Below, one piece after another: positions 42,879-52,481 of a DNA stretch of 64,000 bases (the stretch's first letter is position 1; every line of letters starts with the position of its first letter). Location: contig JAUEDM010000007.1 in the NCBI GenBank assembly GCA_033439685.1, forward strand, positions 2,408,501 through 2,472,500. The letters run 5' to 3'. The position numbers and the translations under genes were made by a program. This DNA comes from Apodospora peruviana (Eukaryota; Ascomycota; Sordariomycetes; Sordariales; Lasiosphaeriaceae). Below the pieces are notes generated by a model, which saw nothing but the letters and a program-made list of their open reading frames with translations, had not been told where the DNA came from and searched no databases.

Positions 42879-44939
42879 TCAGTCAAGTTGCGTCGTGTTG
42901 AACAGCCGATTTCCTGTATCTGTGCCACCTCTGCCAGTGAACTTGTTCTCCGAAAGCCTCAGCGCGACGAGGCTCAGTTTCTCATCAGCTTCAAACATCC
43001 GACCAAGCAACCCAACCTCCCCGATACAGGCAGCCTGAACAACCCCGGCTATAACCACAATATTAACGTCAGGTGAGTTAAGCTGATAGCGAATATGTTG
43101 GACGAATTCCGCCACCGACTTCCCGCTGTTGACGACAGAGTCCACAAGAATCAAGGTTTCCTGGCCCTCCAGATGATGCTTCTTGAGACAATTTGGTTCC
43201 TTGGCATGGACAAACATGGCTAGCGGAAACGCGTCACTGACACCAAATGCCATAGGCTCTCCACCGCGCATGAGGGGAATGATCGTGGTTTTCTTCTCTT
43301 CTCGAAGCCGATACCCGTCCGTTTGATGACCTTGGACATGGGGAATCTCGTATTGTTCCAGGCCAATGACACCACTCAGGAACTCGGTTGCGAGATAATA
43401 TCCAATGAGCCTATGAGCATGTCTCAATGTTGGCCCGGAGTTCCTAGCATCGCGGGTAGCTGTCATGAGCAGTCTGCTAGCCGACCGGTCGGTTGCGTGC
43501 AAGACTTGATGGTTCAATGAACGAGTTCGACGGCGAAGAAGACGATCTAGAAAATATCGGTCGTCGAGTCTCAGCACTGGTAGATTCGTCTGGCCGAGTC
43601 TCGGGACTATGTTGGCTGTGCTGGGCAGCAGAACTTGGCTCGCGCAAAGACCATCTTCGTCAATGGCCCGTTGCAGAGCGGCATCCATCTGCTTGCTTCT
43701 CGAATGCTCTTCACCAACTGCAACGACAGCTTGGTCTGCCTTGCACAGCATGGGGAGATCGAGGACACTGTCCCCAAAAGCACACACGTATAGCCCGTGG
43801 GCTTCCTGAAGATGTGCAACCAATGCTCCTTTGACCTCAGGAGTGACGATGAAATCGCCTGAAACCCGACCACTCCCCATAACTTCCACCCTGCCGCCCA
43901 AGCCCTCCTTGGCCAAAATCTTTGTCCATATTCTGCCAAGCCCGCAAGTCACAACCACGGCCAGGATGTGGTCATGGCTAGCAATCGCCCGCAGAAGAGA
44001 GGTAAACTCAGAATGCAGTTTCACTGCCGATGCAACTCTATCACAGTAGCCATCAAACGCCTCCTCCGATTTGGTGGCTACTAGTTCCTCGTACAGGAGT
44101 GCTACCTGGCGGAACGCGGTGTACGTGTAGCCCAGCTGACTGCTGAAAACACTCTTCAGCGGACATTTGTGATCACTGTTGTCAATATCCCCTGACAGCG
44201 GAAGTCCCTTTGCCACCCTCCAGAACAGGGCCCCGGTATCCTCGGCAGCCAGCGTCTTGTCGGCGTCAAGTACCAAGACTGTTTCAAGGGGGCGACCCTT
44301 TCTGGTTTTGGGAGCAGTCTCTAGAATATTGTTCAGCCTGAGAATGGCAAGAGACAGGTTTTGCTCAGGGGTGTCTTGCCGGAAATGGAGGAGCAAAGGT
44401 GACACCATGTCGTGATTCGGCACGGAGGCAAAGAGAATGTGGTGCGTGTAGCAAAGTGCCCTTAACTGAACCTTCTCGGCGTCCTGCCACCTGCGTAGAT
44501 GAGACTCGGACTCATGTGGTCGAGCCCTGTTGGCATCTCCGCGACGGTACTTCACGACAATGTCGACAGGAACATCCATGTAGATGATGTGCGTGTACGT
44601 CTCCAGGTCGCCTGCGGTGTAGACTGCCTCTCCAACGTCATTGACCTCAGACCAGAACATGAAATGGCCAGCCACGACAGCAGCACGTCCGCTGACGGCG
44701 CACTTGTCTCGGATGTTGCGAATAGCTTGCTGGCGCCAATGGGTCTTCTCCTGTTCTGAAAGGTGATGGAATCCGTTGAGGCCGCCAGGGACAAAGTCGG
44801 CGATTGCCTGGGAGCCCTCGAAGAACTCGAAGTGGTCCTCACCAAGCTCCCTTTCCAGCTTCTTCAGCAAGAACGTCTTTCCGCATCCGGGAATTCCGTA
44901 GAGTCCAATCACGATTGGACGGATGGGGAGAGAAGACAT
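42879..44939 (-). CDS. Three-domain fusion: P-loop kinase / HAD phosphatase / phosphoribosyltransferase-like
   Basis: Single exon, 686 aa. Residues 1 to about 200 form a nucleoside/nucleotide kinase-like P-loop domain ('IGLYGIPGCGKTFLLKKLE', then 'TYTHIIYMDVPVDI'). Residues about 215-420 form a HAD-like phosphatase ('VLVLDADKTLAAEDT' gives the DxD pair; 'CAFGDSVLDLPML' is motif IV). Residues about 490-680 form a type I phosphoribosyltransferase resembling uracil PRTases, with the PRPP loop 'LILVDSVVNSGKSVAEFV' and 'IVVIAGVVQAA'. The fusion suggests a pyrimidine nucleoside or nucleotide salvage switch, with phosphorylation, dephosphorylation and base transfer in one chain. That is inference from domain content. 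The PRPP loop has VNSGKS where true PRTases often have a TG pair, so activity of that domain is uncertain. Confidence 0.85.
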   Translation of the reverse strand: MSSLPIRPIVIGLYGIPGCGKTFLLKKLERELGEDHFEFFEGSQAIADFVPGGLNGFHHLSEQEKTHWRQQAIRNIRDKCAVSGRAAVVAGHFMFWSEVNDVGEAVYTAGDLETYTHIIYMDVPVDIVVKYRRGDANRARPHESESHLRRWQDAEKVQLRALCYTHHILFASVPNHDMVSPLLLHFRQDTPEQNLSLAILRLNNILETAPKTRKGRPLETVLVLDADKTLAAEDTGALFWRVAKGLPLSGDIDNSDHKCPLKSVFSSQLGYTYTAFRQVALLYEELVATKSEEAFDGYCDRVASAVKLHSEFTSLLRAIASHDHILAVVVTCGLGRIWTKILAKEGLGGRVEVMGSGRVSGDFIVTPEVKGALVAHLQEAHGLYVCAFGDSVLDLPMLCKADQAVVAVGEEHSRSKQMDAALQRAIDEDGLCASQVLLPSTANIVPRLGQTNLPVLRLDDRYFLDRLLRRRTRSLNHQVLHATDRSASRLLMTATRDARNSGPTLRHAHRLIGYYLATEFLSGVIGLEQYEIPHVQGHQTDGYRLREEKKTTIIPLMRGGEPMAFGVSDAFPLAMFVHAKEPNCLKKHHLEGQETLILVDSVVNSGKSVAEFVQHIRYQLNSPDVNIVVIAGVVQAACIGEVGLLGRMFEADEKLSLVALRLSENKFTGRGGTDTGNRLFNTTQLD

Positions 44940-46019
44940 GTCGAATCAAATTATGATTTGTTTGCTGTGGATGGGTGTGTGACGGTAAAGTTAGTATCTG
45001 ACCAGACTGCGAAAGTATCCAAGGAGAATGATGGCATAGAAAAACGGGAATTGGACACAAAGCCCACCATCTCATTTGCTTTCTTGTGCTTCCTTTAAAT
45101 AGGACATCGAACATCAGTTGAGGAACAGAGTACCTCGCTGTTAATCACGGCATATCCGTTTCCTTGTCGCTTCCGAAAGCAAACCTGCCGCAATGTTCAC
45201 AGCTCACCCCGCCTGGCTGCAAGCATGGATACATGCGAACAACCGGTCATTAATGTTGCTAATATGACCATCTGTGGGAGGCCCACGACAGCCTGCTTCT
45301 CACCTATTGTCCCATGGTGCTTGGTCTTCGCCCTGGTCCAGCCATCTGCTGTCTCCGCTAGAGACTAGAGTTGATCTGGTTAGTGTTGCATGTCCACCTC
45401 CAACCCCATATAATGGCACCCTGACTGTAAGATCTGATGGATTTGTGGTTGGGTTTTCAAGTGCTTACTTTTGGTTCGCTGATGTTAACAGAGGGTCGGG
45501 AGAGGCCAGAACAAATGGTAGAGGGAGAGTGGAAGCAAGGCCTGTGAAGGAGGTGGAAGAAATGAGATAATGAGGGGCGCCTGAGACTGGACCCACCAGA
45601 GTGAGCAGAGATAGCGGAAGTCGCTTGCCGGGCTTGACCGGAAGGACCTTTCTTCTTCACATCGTGCATCGCAGCTACTCTGGAGCATCAGACGGTGACA
45701 ATTGACAAGAAGGAATGACCGGCGGCCGGGCGGACCGGGGGCGAGAGGACAGGGTTCTGAGGCCCACCCTCCACGTTTGCGTTACACAAGGCTGTAATTT
45801 CCACTCAGCGTGAGGCCCACCGCGTCGTGGCTTGGTCTTGCCAAAACCAGGCGAAATATTTCTCGCACTTTCCACATGTCGACACATTTCGTCATTACCT
45901 GCCGGTCTTGTGTGGTATCATCTTTTTTCTCGTCGAGTCCTGCGCCAAGCGGCAGTTACCCTCGGAACACCCTCCCCGACCCCGCATAGGAGCGGTGAAG
46001 ACAAAAAAAGATCACGAAA
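44940..46019. other. Upstream region between two divergent genes
   Basis: 1080 bp. Several short ORFs on both strands have no recognisable content. It presumably contains promoters for the fusion gene (minus) and the 153-aa gene (plus). Confidence 0.5.
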
Positions 46020-46481
46020 ATGGGTCCGGCAATCAACACCCTCCTCAGACGGTGGCACAAGATGCTCGGCCTCGCGCGCCAATCACCTCCTACCTGGTAC
46101 CGTGACCGCGTTCGCGAAGAACTGCGCGAACGAAGAGCTGTCACGACATTCTGGCGCAGACTGAGCGAGACCTCTGACGTCTTTTTCTCTCTCAGCCGAG
46201 CCCGGTACGACGGATTCCCGGTCCGTCCCCTGCCGCCGTTTGACGCTTCCCGCCATGCAGCGGTGTACGTTTACATGTTTGTCAAGTACACTCTGCGTTG
46301 GGGATTTTATCGGACAGCTGCGAGGCTTTGTCGGGCACCACATCATGACCGGGTCAGAGAGGTGGTGAACCCAGCAAAGGAGCACAAACTCAAAGAGGTT
46401 GCGTCTCGTTACCGGTTGGAAAAGACAAAGTTCCAGCGAGTTGGGTCACAGTTGAGAAGGATCTGGCCACTGCTTCCGTAA
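46020..46481 (+). CDS. Small conserved fungal protein, unknown function
   Basis: Single exon, 153 aa, starting in a good context (GAAAATGGG). The composition is strongly protein-like: Arg- and Trp-rich, with 'WYRDRVREELRERRAVTTFWRRLSETSDVFF', 'RARYDGFPVRPLPPF', 'YMFVKYTLRWGFYRTAARLC' and an ending in 'LRRIWPLLP'. I have the impression of similar small proteins in other filamentous ascomycetes, but know no function for them. A hydrophobic stretch in the middle (about residues 85-105) could be membrane-associated. The basic N terminus could act as a mitochondrial presequence. Neither can be decided from sequence alone. Confidence 0.65.
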   Translation: MGPAINTLLRRWHKMLGLARQSPPTWYRDRVREELRERRAVTTFWRRLSETSDVFFSLSRARYDGFPVRPLPPFDASRHAAVYVYMFVKYTLRWGFYRTAARLCRAPHHDRVREVVNPAKEHKLKEVASRYRLEKTKFQRVGSQLRRIWPLLP

Positions 46482-47086
46482 GGGGCGTTGTATGGTGGTA
46501 ATATAAACTTTTGAGTTAAGGCAAGCTTTGCAATCCCTTTGATAATGGTCCAACGTGTAACGGTTCTTGCAACATCAGACGGATTGCCTGGCTAACAACA
46601 TCAACCTTCAAGGACTCGGTACCGGGAGACAAACTTCCACTCGACTTTGGCCGTTCCAATAGCTCCGACTGAGACTAGGCACAGAACGCGCTCTGACGCG
46701 CTCAATATATGCCGTACTTAGATCTGAGGACCTGAATGTCGGACCGCGCCGCGTGCTTGATACCCGAAGCGGGAAGGACATCCGCCCTGAAAAACGGTGT
46801 TGTATCGCGGCCATCTGGAAGCAACTGCATCGGCCGCTGGATGTGAAGCACCGACTGTATGGGGAGATCTGAGGGGCAATGTCGGCTAATCACGCTGTTG
46901 GTCCTGCTATAATGAGCGAGTCATAGGCTGTCCGTTGCCCCAATATATTCCGTTGTCTCTCACTGTCGGGATGACCCGTCACTCCTCCTTGACATCAAGC
47001 CCGGTGCCATCTGAACCATTTTAATCTTGTGGTAAAGACACCAGGGATAAACGTGTATCACTCAAGGTCAGCCATCAACCATAGGC
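46482..47086. other. Intergenic, no gene seen
   Basis: 605 bp between the small conserved gene and the membrane-protein pseudogene. Short minus-strand ORFs here are not supported. Confidence 0.5.
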
Positions 47087-48033
47087 ATGTCGCTATCCAC
47101 GTCAGTTCCAATAAGAGAAACTACAGCATCCCTGCTGGCATTGACGACGCCATTTGTGCAGCTACAGGGATGCGCAGAAATATTCACTACAACCAGCATT
47201 ACGGGATCGATCTGGTGGAACAGCTTCTCAACGACCACGGTGCAAGTGCTGGCTTCGGACGTTGCAGACCCACACTTCATCGCGTGCCAGCCACCAAGGA
47301 TGGACCGACGTCCTCCCTACGAGCAGCCGGCTCTCTTTCAGTCCGGCCGTATTTCCCAGTGACTGGACTGCGTACCAGCTTATGTCGTCCAAAAGTTTGG
47401 GGCGCACCCTCTCCACGGCGTTTTGCTGCGGACGGCAAGTACTTACCCACCAACTGACCTCGTCATCGTCGCCAACCCACTGACCAACCGTCATCAAACG
47501 TCCGTCTCGGCCAGTGACTACCGCCTCAACTGGCCAATCGTATAGATCTATCTATCGATGGCATCTCCAGCCCAGCCTGTTTCAAAGATATCGGCGGCGG
47601 CGGCGGCGGCGGCGGCGGCACACCGTCCTGACAACCGAGTCCACGCCAACACTGAGTCCTAGTAGCCCTACAACATCATACCCAAACGGCATGCAAGTCC
47701 AAAACGCCTGGCACATCTCGTGGGCCCCATCCGACTTTTCGACATTGTCACCGACCCGGCCTCTCCTGCGGCCTGGAGCTCACGTCCTGGGCCGCGGGTG
47801 AACCGACACCCGCCAGCTGGGCCGGCCGCAAAGGTCCCTACAGGGGCGGTCAGTCATGGAACGTGCCGTTGATGCGTTTTGTGACGATTGGGTTACCGCT
47901 TATTGGTATTACTATCACATTCGCGGCTGCAACATGTTGCTTGCGACATCACAACAAGGCGCGGAGGCTCCGCAAGGCCCAGGCCCAGGCGCGTGGCACA
48001 ACCACCACAACTGTTGGTCGGCCTGGGTTGTGA
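47087..48033 (+). pseudogene. Decayed paralogue of the 32.8-kb membrane protein
   Basis: The same architecture as the gene at 32788-33707, in pieces from different frames. The start is 'MSLSTSVPIRETTAS' with 'CAEIFTTTSITGSIWWNSFSTTT' and 'DPHFIACQPP'. Then come 'FSPAVFPSDWTAYQL' and 'STAFCCG', 'PACFKDI' followed by a (GGC)9 polyglycine run, 'NGMQVQNAWHISWAPSDFSTLSP', 'SWAAGEPT', a membrane helix ('IGLPLIGITITFAAATCC') and a basic tail, stopping at 48031-48033. Frame changes occur around 47285, after the polyglycine run and near 47760. A Cys expected in 'AVCPSGW' is Phe here. No single product can be made. Confidence 0.75.
47592..47619 (+). repeat. (CGG)n microsatellite inside the paralogue
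   Basis: Nine tandem CGG/GGC triplets, encoding polyglycine in the frame that gives 'ACFKDI' just before. The intact paralogue has 'EISRSTEF' at the same place, so the run is an expansion specific to this copy. Confidence 0.9.
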
Positions 48034-49067
48034 TGAGCTACCGTCGTTTACACCGTGTTCATACATTAACCCCTTCCGTCTACTCTCCATAATTTTCTGT
48101 TGTAATGATAATGGTAATCTGGCCGTGTTCTACCACTCATGTTTCCACGTGTGGTAAATACACCAGTGTATCCCACCACCCAACTCTGGCAGCAATGTTG
48201 ACTGCCCTCGTAGAAGACAGTGCGGGAACAGTCTTCACCTCTCCTTGAGATACATAGCTGCTGCATCTCGACTATATGGCTTGTACTTGTCAATAAGAGA
48301 TGGGCCAAAATCTTACCATCATTGTTTGTCGTCGCCCCAATCATCTGTTGTCTAACTACATTGGAGTTGGTGGTTGATGTCAAGGTAATTCTTAGTGACG
48401 ATGTCAGAAATAGGTATTCAAATCCCAAGGCAATGGGGATCCCCATTCTGTGAGTAGCAGTGCAAGCATGTTCCGCAATCTTCAGTGCAGCCCTGCCGGC
48501 CATTAAGGTACCCACGTGACTGTGTTAAGGAGTTGTCTAGGTGGAAAATCCCGCGGCACTGTGGATACCAGATCTTGAAGTAATAGGAGACAATAGAAGC
48601 AGCCCGGTTTGGGCGCTCATCCGAAAAAGTGGACCGGGCCTCTGGACATCTATTATCTGCATCTGATCGTCCTACTATTATCTGAATCCGCTCCTTGACC
48701 TTTCCCTTTGCTGATCTCTACCTATTTATATGACTCCTTTTCAAACTTATTCCCTTTTTTTCTCTTTTTCCTTCTTCAACCCGGTCCTATGTTCACTGCG
48801 GGCATTGCAGTGTCCGACTTCCAATCTCTCACACAAAAGGCATTTAAAAACCGGCCATTATCTCACGCATACAAAACAGACGCTGACACAAGAACACACA
48901 CTTCTTACGTATATACATACAAGGTATAAAAACCTATCGGTAAGTAACTCTTTATTCCCCGTTCTTCATCACTTTCTTCTTCTTCTCAAAAGAATCTGGA
49001 ACATGTTTGACACTAACACCAATGTGTAATCAGACGAAAGACAGGTAAAACATCCCATCCTTGCACA
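48034..49067. other. Intergenic with CT-rich leader of the coiled-coil gene
   Basis: About 1 kb. From about 48700 it is pyrimidine-rich with possible 5'-UTR intron signals (GGTAAGTAAC near 48939). No coding region is supported. Confidence 0.5.
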
Positions 49068-49496
49068 ATGGCAAACCTTGGGTTTACGAACGCCGGCGCA
49101 ATGTCGCTTGCCGAGGTAGCCTGCCTCGTCAAGGCACAGCTGGGTGTCCTGGACATCCAAATCGCCACCCGGCAGACCATCGCGCGGAATGGAATCGCGG
49201 CCCTCCGAATCCACGAGGCCAGCCGGCGCAGCCTGGCCGCGCGCCTCCAGGACCTGCAGCAGGAGCGTGACGTGGAGCTCGGTCTGCTGGGGGCCGTCTG
49301 CGCGCACGAGCAGAGCGTTGTGCGCTTGGCCAGGCCGCCCGCGTCGGTCCTCGAGCAGCTCGATCTGCACGAGCAGGTCGAGTGGTTCCATTCGGTGTCG
49401 GCCCACTACGCCCACGCGATCAATGCTGTTGCCGAGACGATTCGGACGGTTGAGGAGGATATTCATGCAGAAGCGGTGGTCGTTGCGGTTGCTTAG
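49068..49496 (+). CDS. Coiled-coil protein of unknown function, apparently cut short by TAG
   Basis: 142 aa from 'MANLGFTNAGAMSLAEVACLV'. It is almost entirely helical: Ala/Leu/Glu/Arg-rich with heptad-like spacing ('RRSLAARLQDLQQERDVELGLLGAVCAHEQ', 'HYAHAINAVAETIRTVEEDIHAEA'). The frame ends in TAG at 49494-49496, but reads on for another 23 codons of the same character ('RVQRELEEKKQRLQGALEDL') to a TGA at 49566-49568. The TAG is therefore probably a recent nonsense change from CAG, or an error. No domain is recognised. No signal peptide or membrane helix is seen, so a cytosolic self-associating protein is likely. Confidence 0.55.
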   Translation: MANLGFTNAGAMSLAEVACLVKAQLGVLDIQIATRQTIARNGIAALRIHEASRRSLAARLQDLQQERDVELGLLGAVCAHEQSVVRLARPPASVLEQLDLHEQVEWFHSVSAHYAHAINAVAETIRTVEEDIHAEAVVVAVA

Positions 49497-49568
49497 CGGG
49501 TCCAGAGAGAGCTGGAAGAGAAGAAACAGCGTCTCCAAGGGGCGCTGGAGGATCTGAGACAGAACTGA

Positions 49569-50465
49569 AGTAGGTCGCAAATTGGTAGACTGGACTGGCT
49601 GGGGGCTCGGAAGTTGCGTGTCGCCGTAGATTTTGAAGAGGAAGATTAAGAGTAAATACAAGCATCATAGCTTGTCTATCATTCTTGTTACCAGTGTACT
49701 TCAGTTGGGGAATTATGGGCTTTCGCAATCTTATTGCCATTGACAGTCTGTAATACGATGTTTCCTGGCACATCTTCCCCGTACGGCGTCCGTGAGAGTT
49801 GGGCCCATCCTAGCTGATTGACAAAACTACAAGCACGAGGCCATATGTCGAGTACAGATTGCGTCAAAAGCGACAGGCAATTTCACCCGGGGGCAATGGT
49901 CTCATCACAGAATAAACAGGGAGAGCTGTACTGCTCTATCTCGGCAGGTGTCCTTGTTCAGAAGGCCGCAAAGACCCGCTTGACATGCTCATCCAGCAGC
50001 TACCTCAGGCAGAGGTGAAGAAATGTTAACAACAATAGTAAGCACATATAGTACGTGTGAGCCGGGACTATGCTACAGTTGTTTTGACAAAGTCCCGCTC
50101 TGTATTACTCGGTTCCATCTCATCTGTGTTTGATCATCATGCTATTCCACTCAGACTAGTTATAAACCAAGCTCCGCCCCGAACCAGTTTATTATCGATG
50201 CTCGTCGCTTTCCTGTCACCTGTGCCTTTGTCGGTTCACCGACTGTTCCTCCGGTACTAGTAAATCGTGACCTAAAGTCGAATAGTTCTCATCCCAGGGA
50301 GGTGCATGGGTTGTGGCGTGGCGTTGTCCTGCAACTGGGCCATGACTATCTCGTGTCCGCGGAGGCACCGAGCCGTAGCGTTGCGGGCGAGTCCGTTCCG
50401 ACGAGCGCTCCCGTTGTTTCACTCTTTCCACTCTATCCTTATCCAGGCGCTGCAGAGGGTAGTGG
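49569..50465. other. Intergenic, no gene seen
   Basis: About 0.9 kb between the coiled-coil ORF and the 3' end of the minus-strand gene. A long minus-strand ORF entering from 51241 in another frame ends here, but is a shadow of the gene called at 50466-52422. Confidence 0.5.
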
Positions 50466-52422
50466 TCATCGGTAGTTTGTCTGAGCAACAGTTCGATGAT
50501 GCACGGGCGAATGGCTCCACGCTCTGGTTCTAACGTGAACATGTACAGAGGGTGTGCGCTCCGGGGACCGATCTGGTATTTTGATTCCAATCGGTATCCT
50601 GCTCTCTGAGCGATGTCGGCGGTGAGTTTGTCGGTGGTGGCGATGACGATGATGATGGGGACGCTCATCATATATCGGGACCACGTGGTGGTGAACGGCC
50701 GGTGTTGACACCGGGGTTGGAGGTCTCGTTGCGGTGTGCTGTTCTGGGGTAAGGACCCCCTCGCCTCCCATGAAAACCCGGTTGATCTGATGGAATGCGG
50801 TGAGGTCAACCTCGCTCCCCTCAGAAGAGGAATACTCGTCCTCGTCGACAGCCAACGGCCTATGTTCTGGTCCGCTTCTGCGGCGCATCCTGCTTGTTGA
50901 GGGTACCGGAGAGTAAGAGTGTCGTCTACCCATAACAACACCCTGTTCTTGCTGGATGTTTGGGCCCTGAGTCTCCATGCACCTGCAGCATTGACAGCGA
51001 CCCCTCGTCGCACATGCGCAGTTGCGTCCACACTCCTCGTTCCGGTGGCCACAAGGGTACCCCGGACTTGTTTGTCGACGTGGAGAGTTGGGTTAAGTTG
51101 AACGATCCCTTCCTCGGTTCCGGCTACCATCCTTGCTTCTCCCTCGTTTCTTTCTCTCATTCCTCTTGATCTCGTTGAAAGTCCGGTCATCAGGAATTCT
51201 GTCGCCAGTCGCAGGCATCTTTCCAGCAAGCTGCATATCACCAGTTAAAGTCAGCCCAGGTCAAGTAACAAGAAATTCTACTTAAGATCCGAGTCCTTAC
51301 AATCTTAACAGCATCATTCGCGTAATTCCTCGTCTTCGTAGGTGGCCAGTAGACCATCTCGGCGCAAGGGCTCATGCAAAAGTAGACCCTATCCGTATGC
51401 AGCGGTAGTCCTGAGTCAGCCTTCCGGCGAACTTCAGGTGGCTTTGGGACCAGCCTGAATGCGGTCTTGAGCCAGTTTATTCCGTGGTCGAGTTCTCTGA
51501 GCCTGGTCTCGAGGACGAAATCGAAGTGAAGAAAGGGTCGGATGTGCTCGGTGTGTTTACACTCATCCACGTCGTCGACTAAAACGATGCGTGTTACATT
51601 GACCCATCGGCGCATGCTTTCGTAGTTCTCCGGTCCCCAGAGCTGGATGTCGGCCCGGGCTTGCCAGCTCCAGTGCGCTGCTTTGTCGTATCTCACAATC
51701 CCTGTGTCTTGCAGACGGCAGGAATGTTGGTTGAGGATCCTGTCGCAGTGGCAGAGCCTGCTGTGCTTGGATTTTGACGGAGAAATGTCGGTGTTGGTGG
51801 CAAGGGCGATGATCTTCAACGAGTGGTTAGAGAAGAGCAAGACAGACTACGGCATTTGAAGTTACCAGAAGATCTTACAAGGTTCAAATGATAGGCCAGA
51901 CCTCCAGCTTTTTTGGCCATCCTGTTCAAGTACGACTTTCTCCTCCGAGTTGACGGTAGCCTCGAGCTTCGGCGCAAAAGTCGAGGGAGTGACGCCAGAA
52001 GCACCGGCAGTCATCGAGGCGCTATGGGTTTCTTCACTCGTGGCCTTGAGACCGGATTGCATGCGGTCTGCTCTCGGGCTTAGGTAGTGTTCTTCTTCTC
52101 TGCAAAAGAAGTATCGGAGCGATATGTTGTCGAAGAAGCGGTTTTCTATTTGGTTCGCGCTGTCGACGAACTTGGTCAGAATTGGTTCTTCTCAGGGTTA
52201 CTGGACCCTCAACACTCACCCAGCATCAAACCCGGGAATATCCACCTGGAGACAGAAAGATAGGACGATGCGGTAGAAAGCTTCTCGGGTTTTCTTGGCT
52301 GGGTCTCGCGGCATGTGATGTGGTGTTCGCTCGACCCGGACCGATGGTCTCAAGATGCTGACTGTCGTGGAACGGCCATGAGCCCAGCCGACCTTCTCTT
52401 CAAGGTAAACCCATCCTACCAT
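50466..52422 (-). pseudogene. Four-exon gene of unknown family, two lesions
   Basis: Minus-strand exons 52422-52220, 52159-51879, 51813-51301 and 51230-50466. Introns are 60, 65 and 70 nt with GT-AG ends and CTGAC or CTAAC branch points. The product starts 'MVGWVYLEEKVGWAHGRSTT' and continues 'ENRFFDNISLRYFFCREEEHYLSPRADRM', 'RLCHCDRILNQHSCRLQDTGIVRYD' and 'VTRIVLVDDVDECKHTEHIRPFLHFDF'. It then has a basic segment, a Cys-rich patch ('CGHRNEECGRNCACATRGRCQCCRC') and a His/Arg-rich tail. Exons 2 and 3 agree in frame only if the A6 run near 51918 had five As. A TAA at 51095-51093 interrupts exon 4 where CAA would fit. Splicing otherwise keeps frame throughout, which argues this is or recently was a real gene. 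I do not recognise the family. Confidence 0.55.
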
Positions 52423-52481
52423 ATGTGTTATCTCTATCGCACCCACGAGAGCCCATACTTCCTGAATTGGCGTACATAAAT

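Noticed and set aside
50216..51241. 341-codon minus-strand ORF
   Set aside because: Competes with the frame used by exon 4 of the four-exon gene. That frame is reached by a good splice from a protein-like exon and has the more coherent composition.
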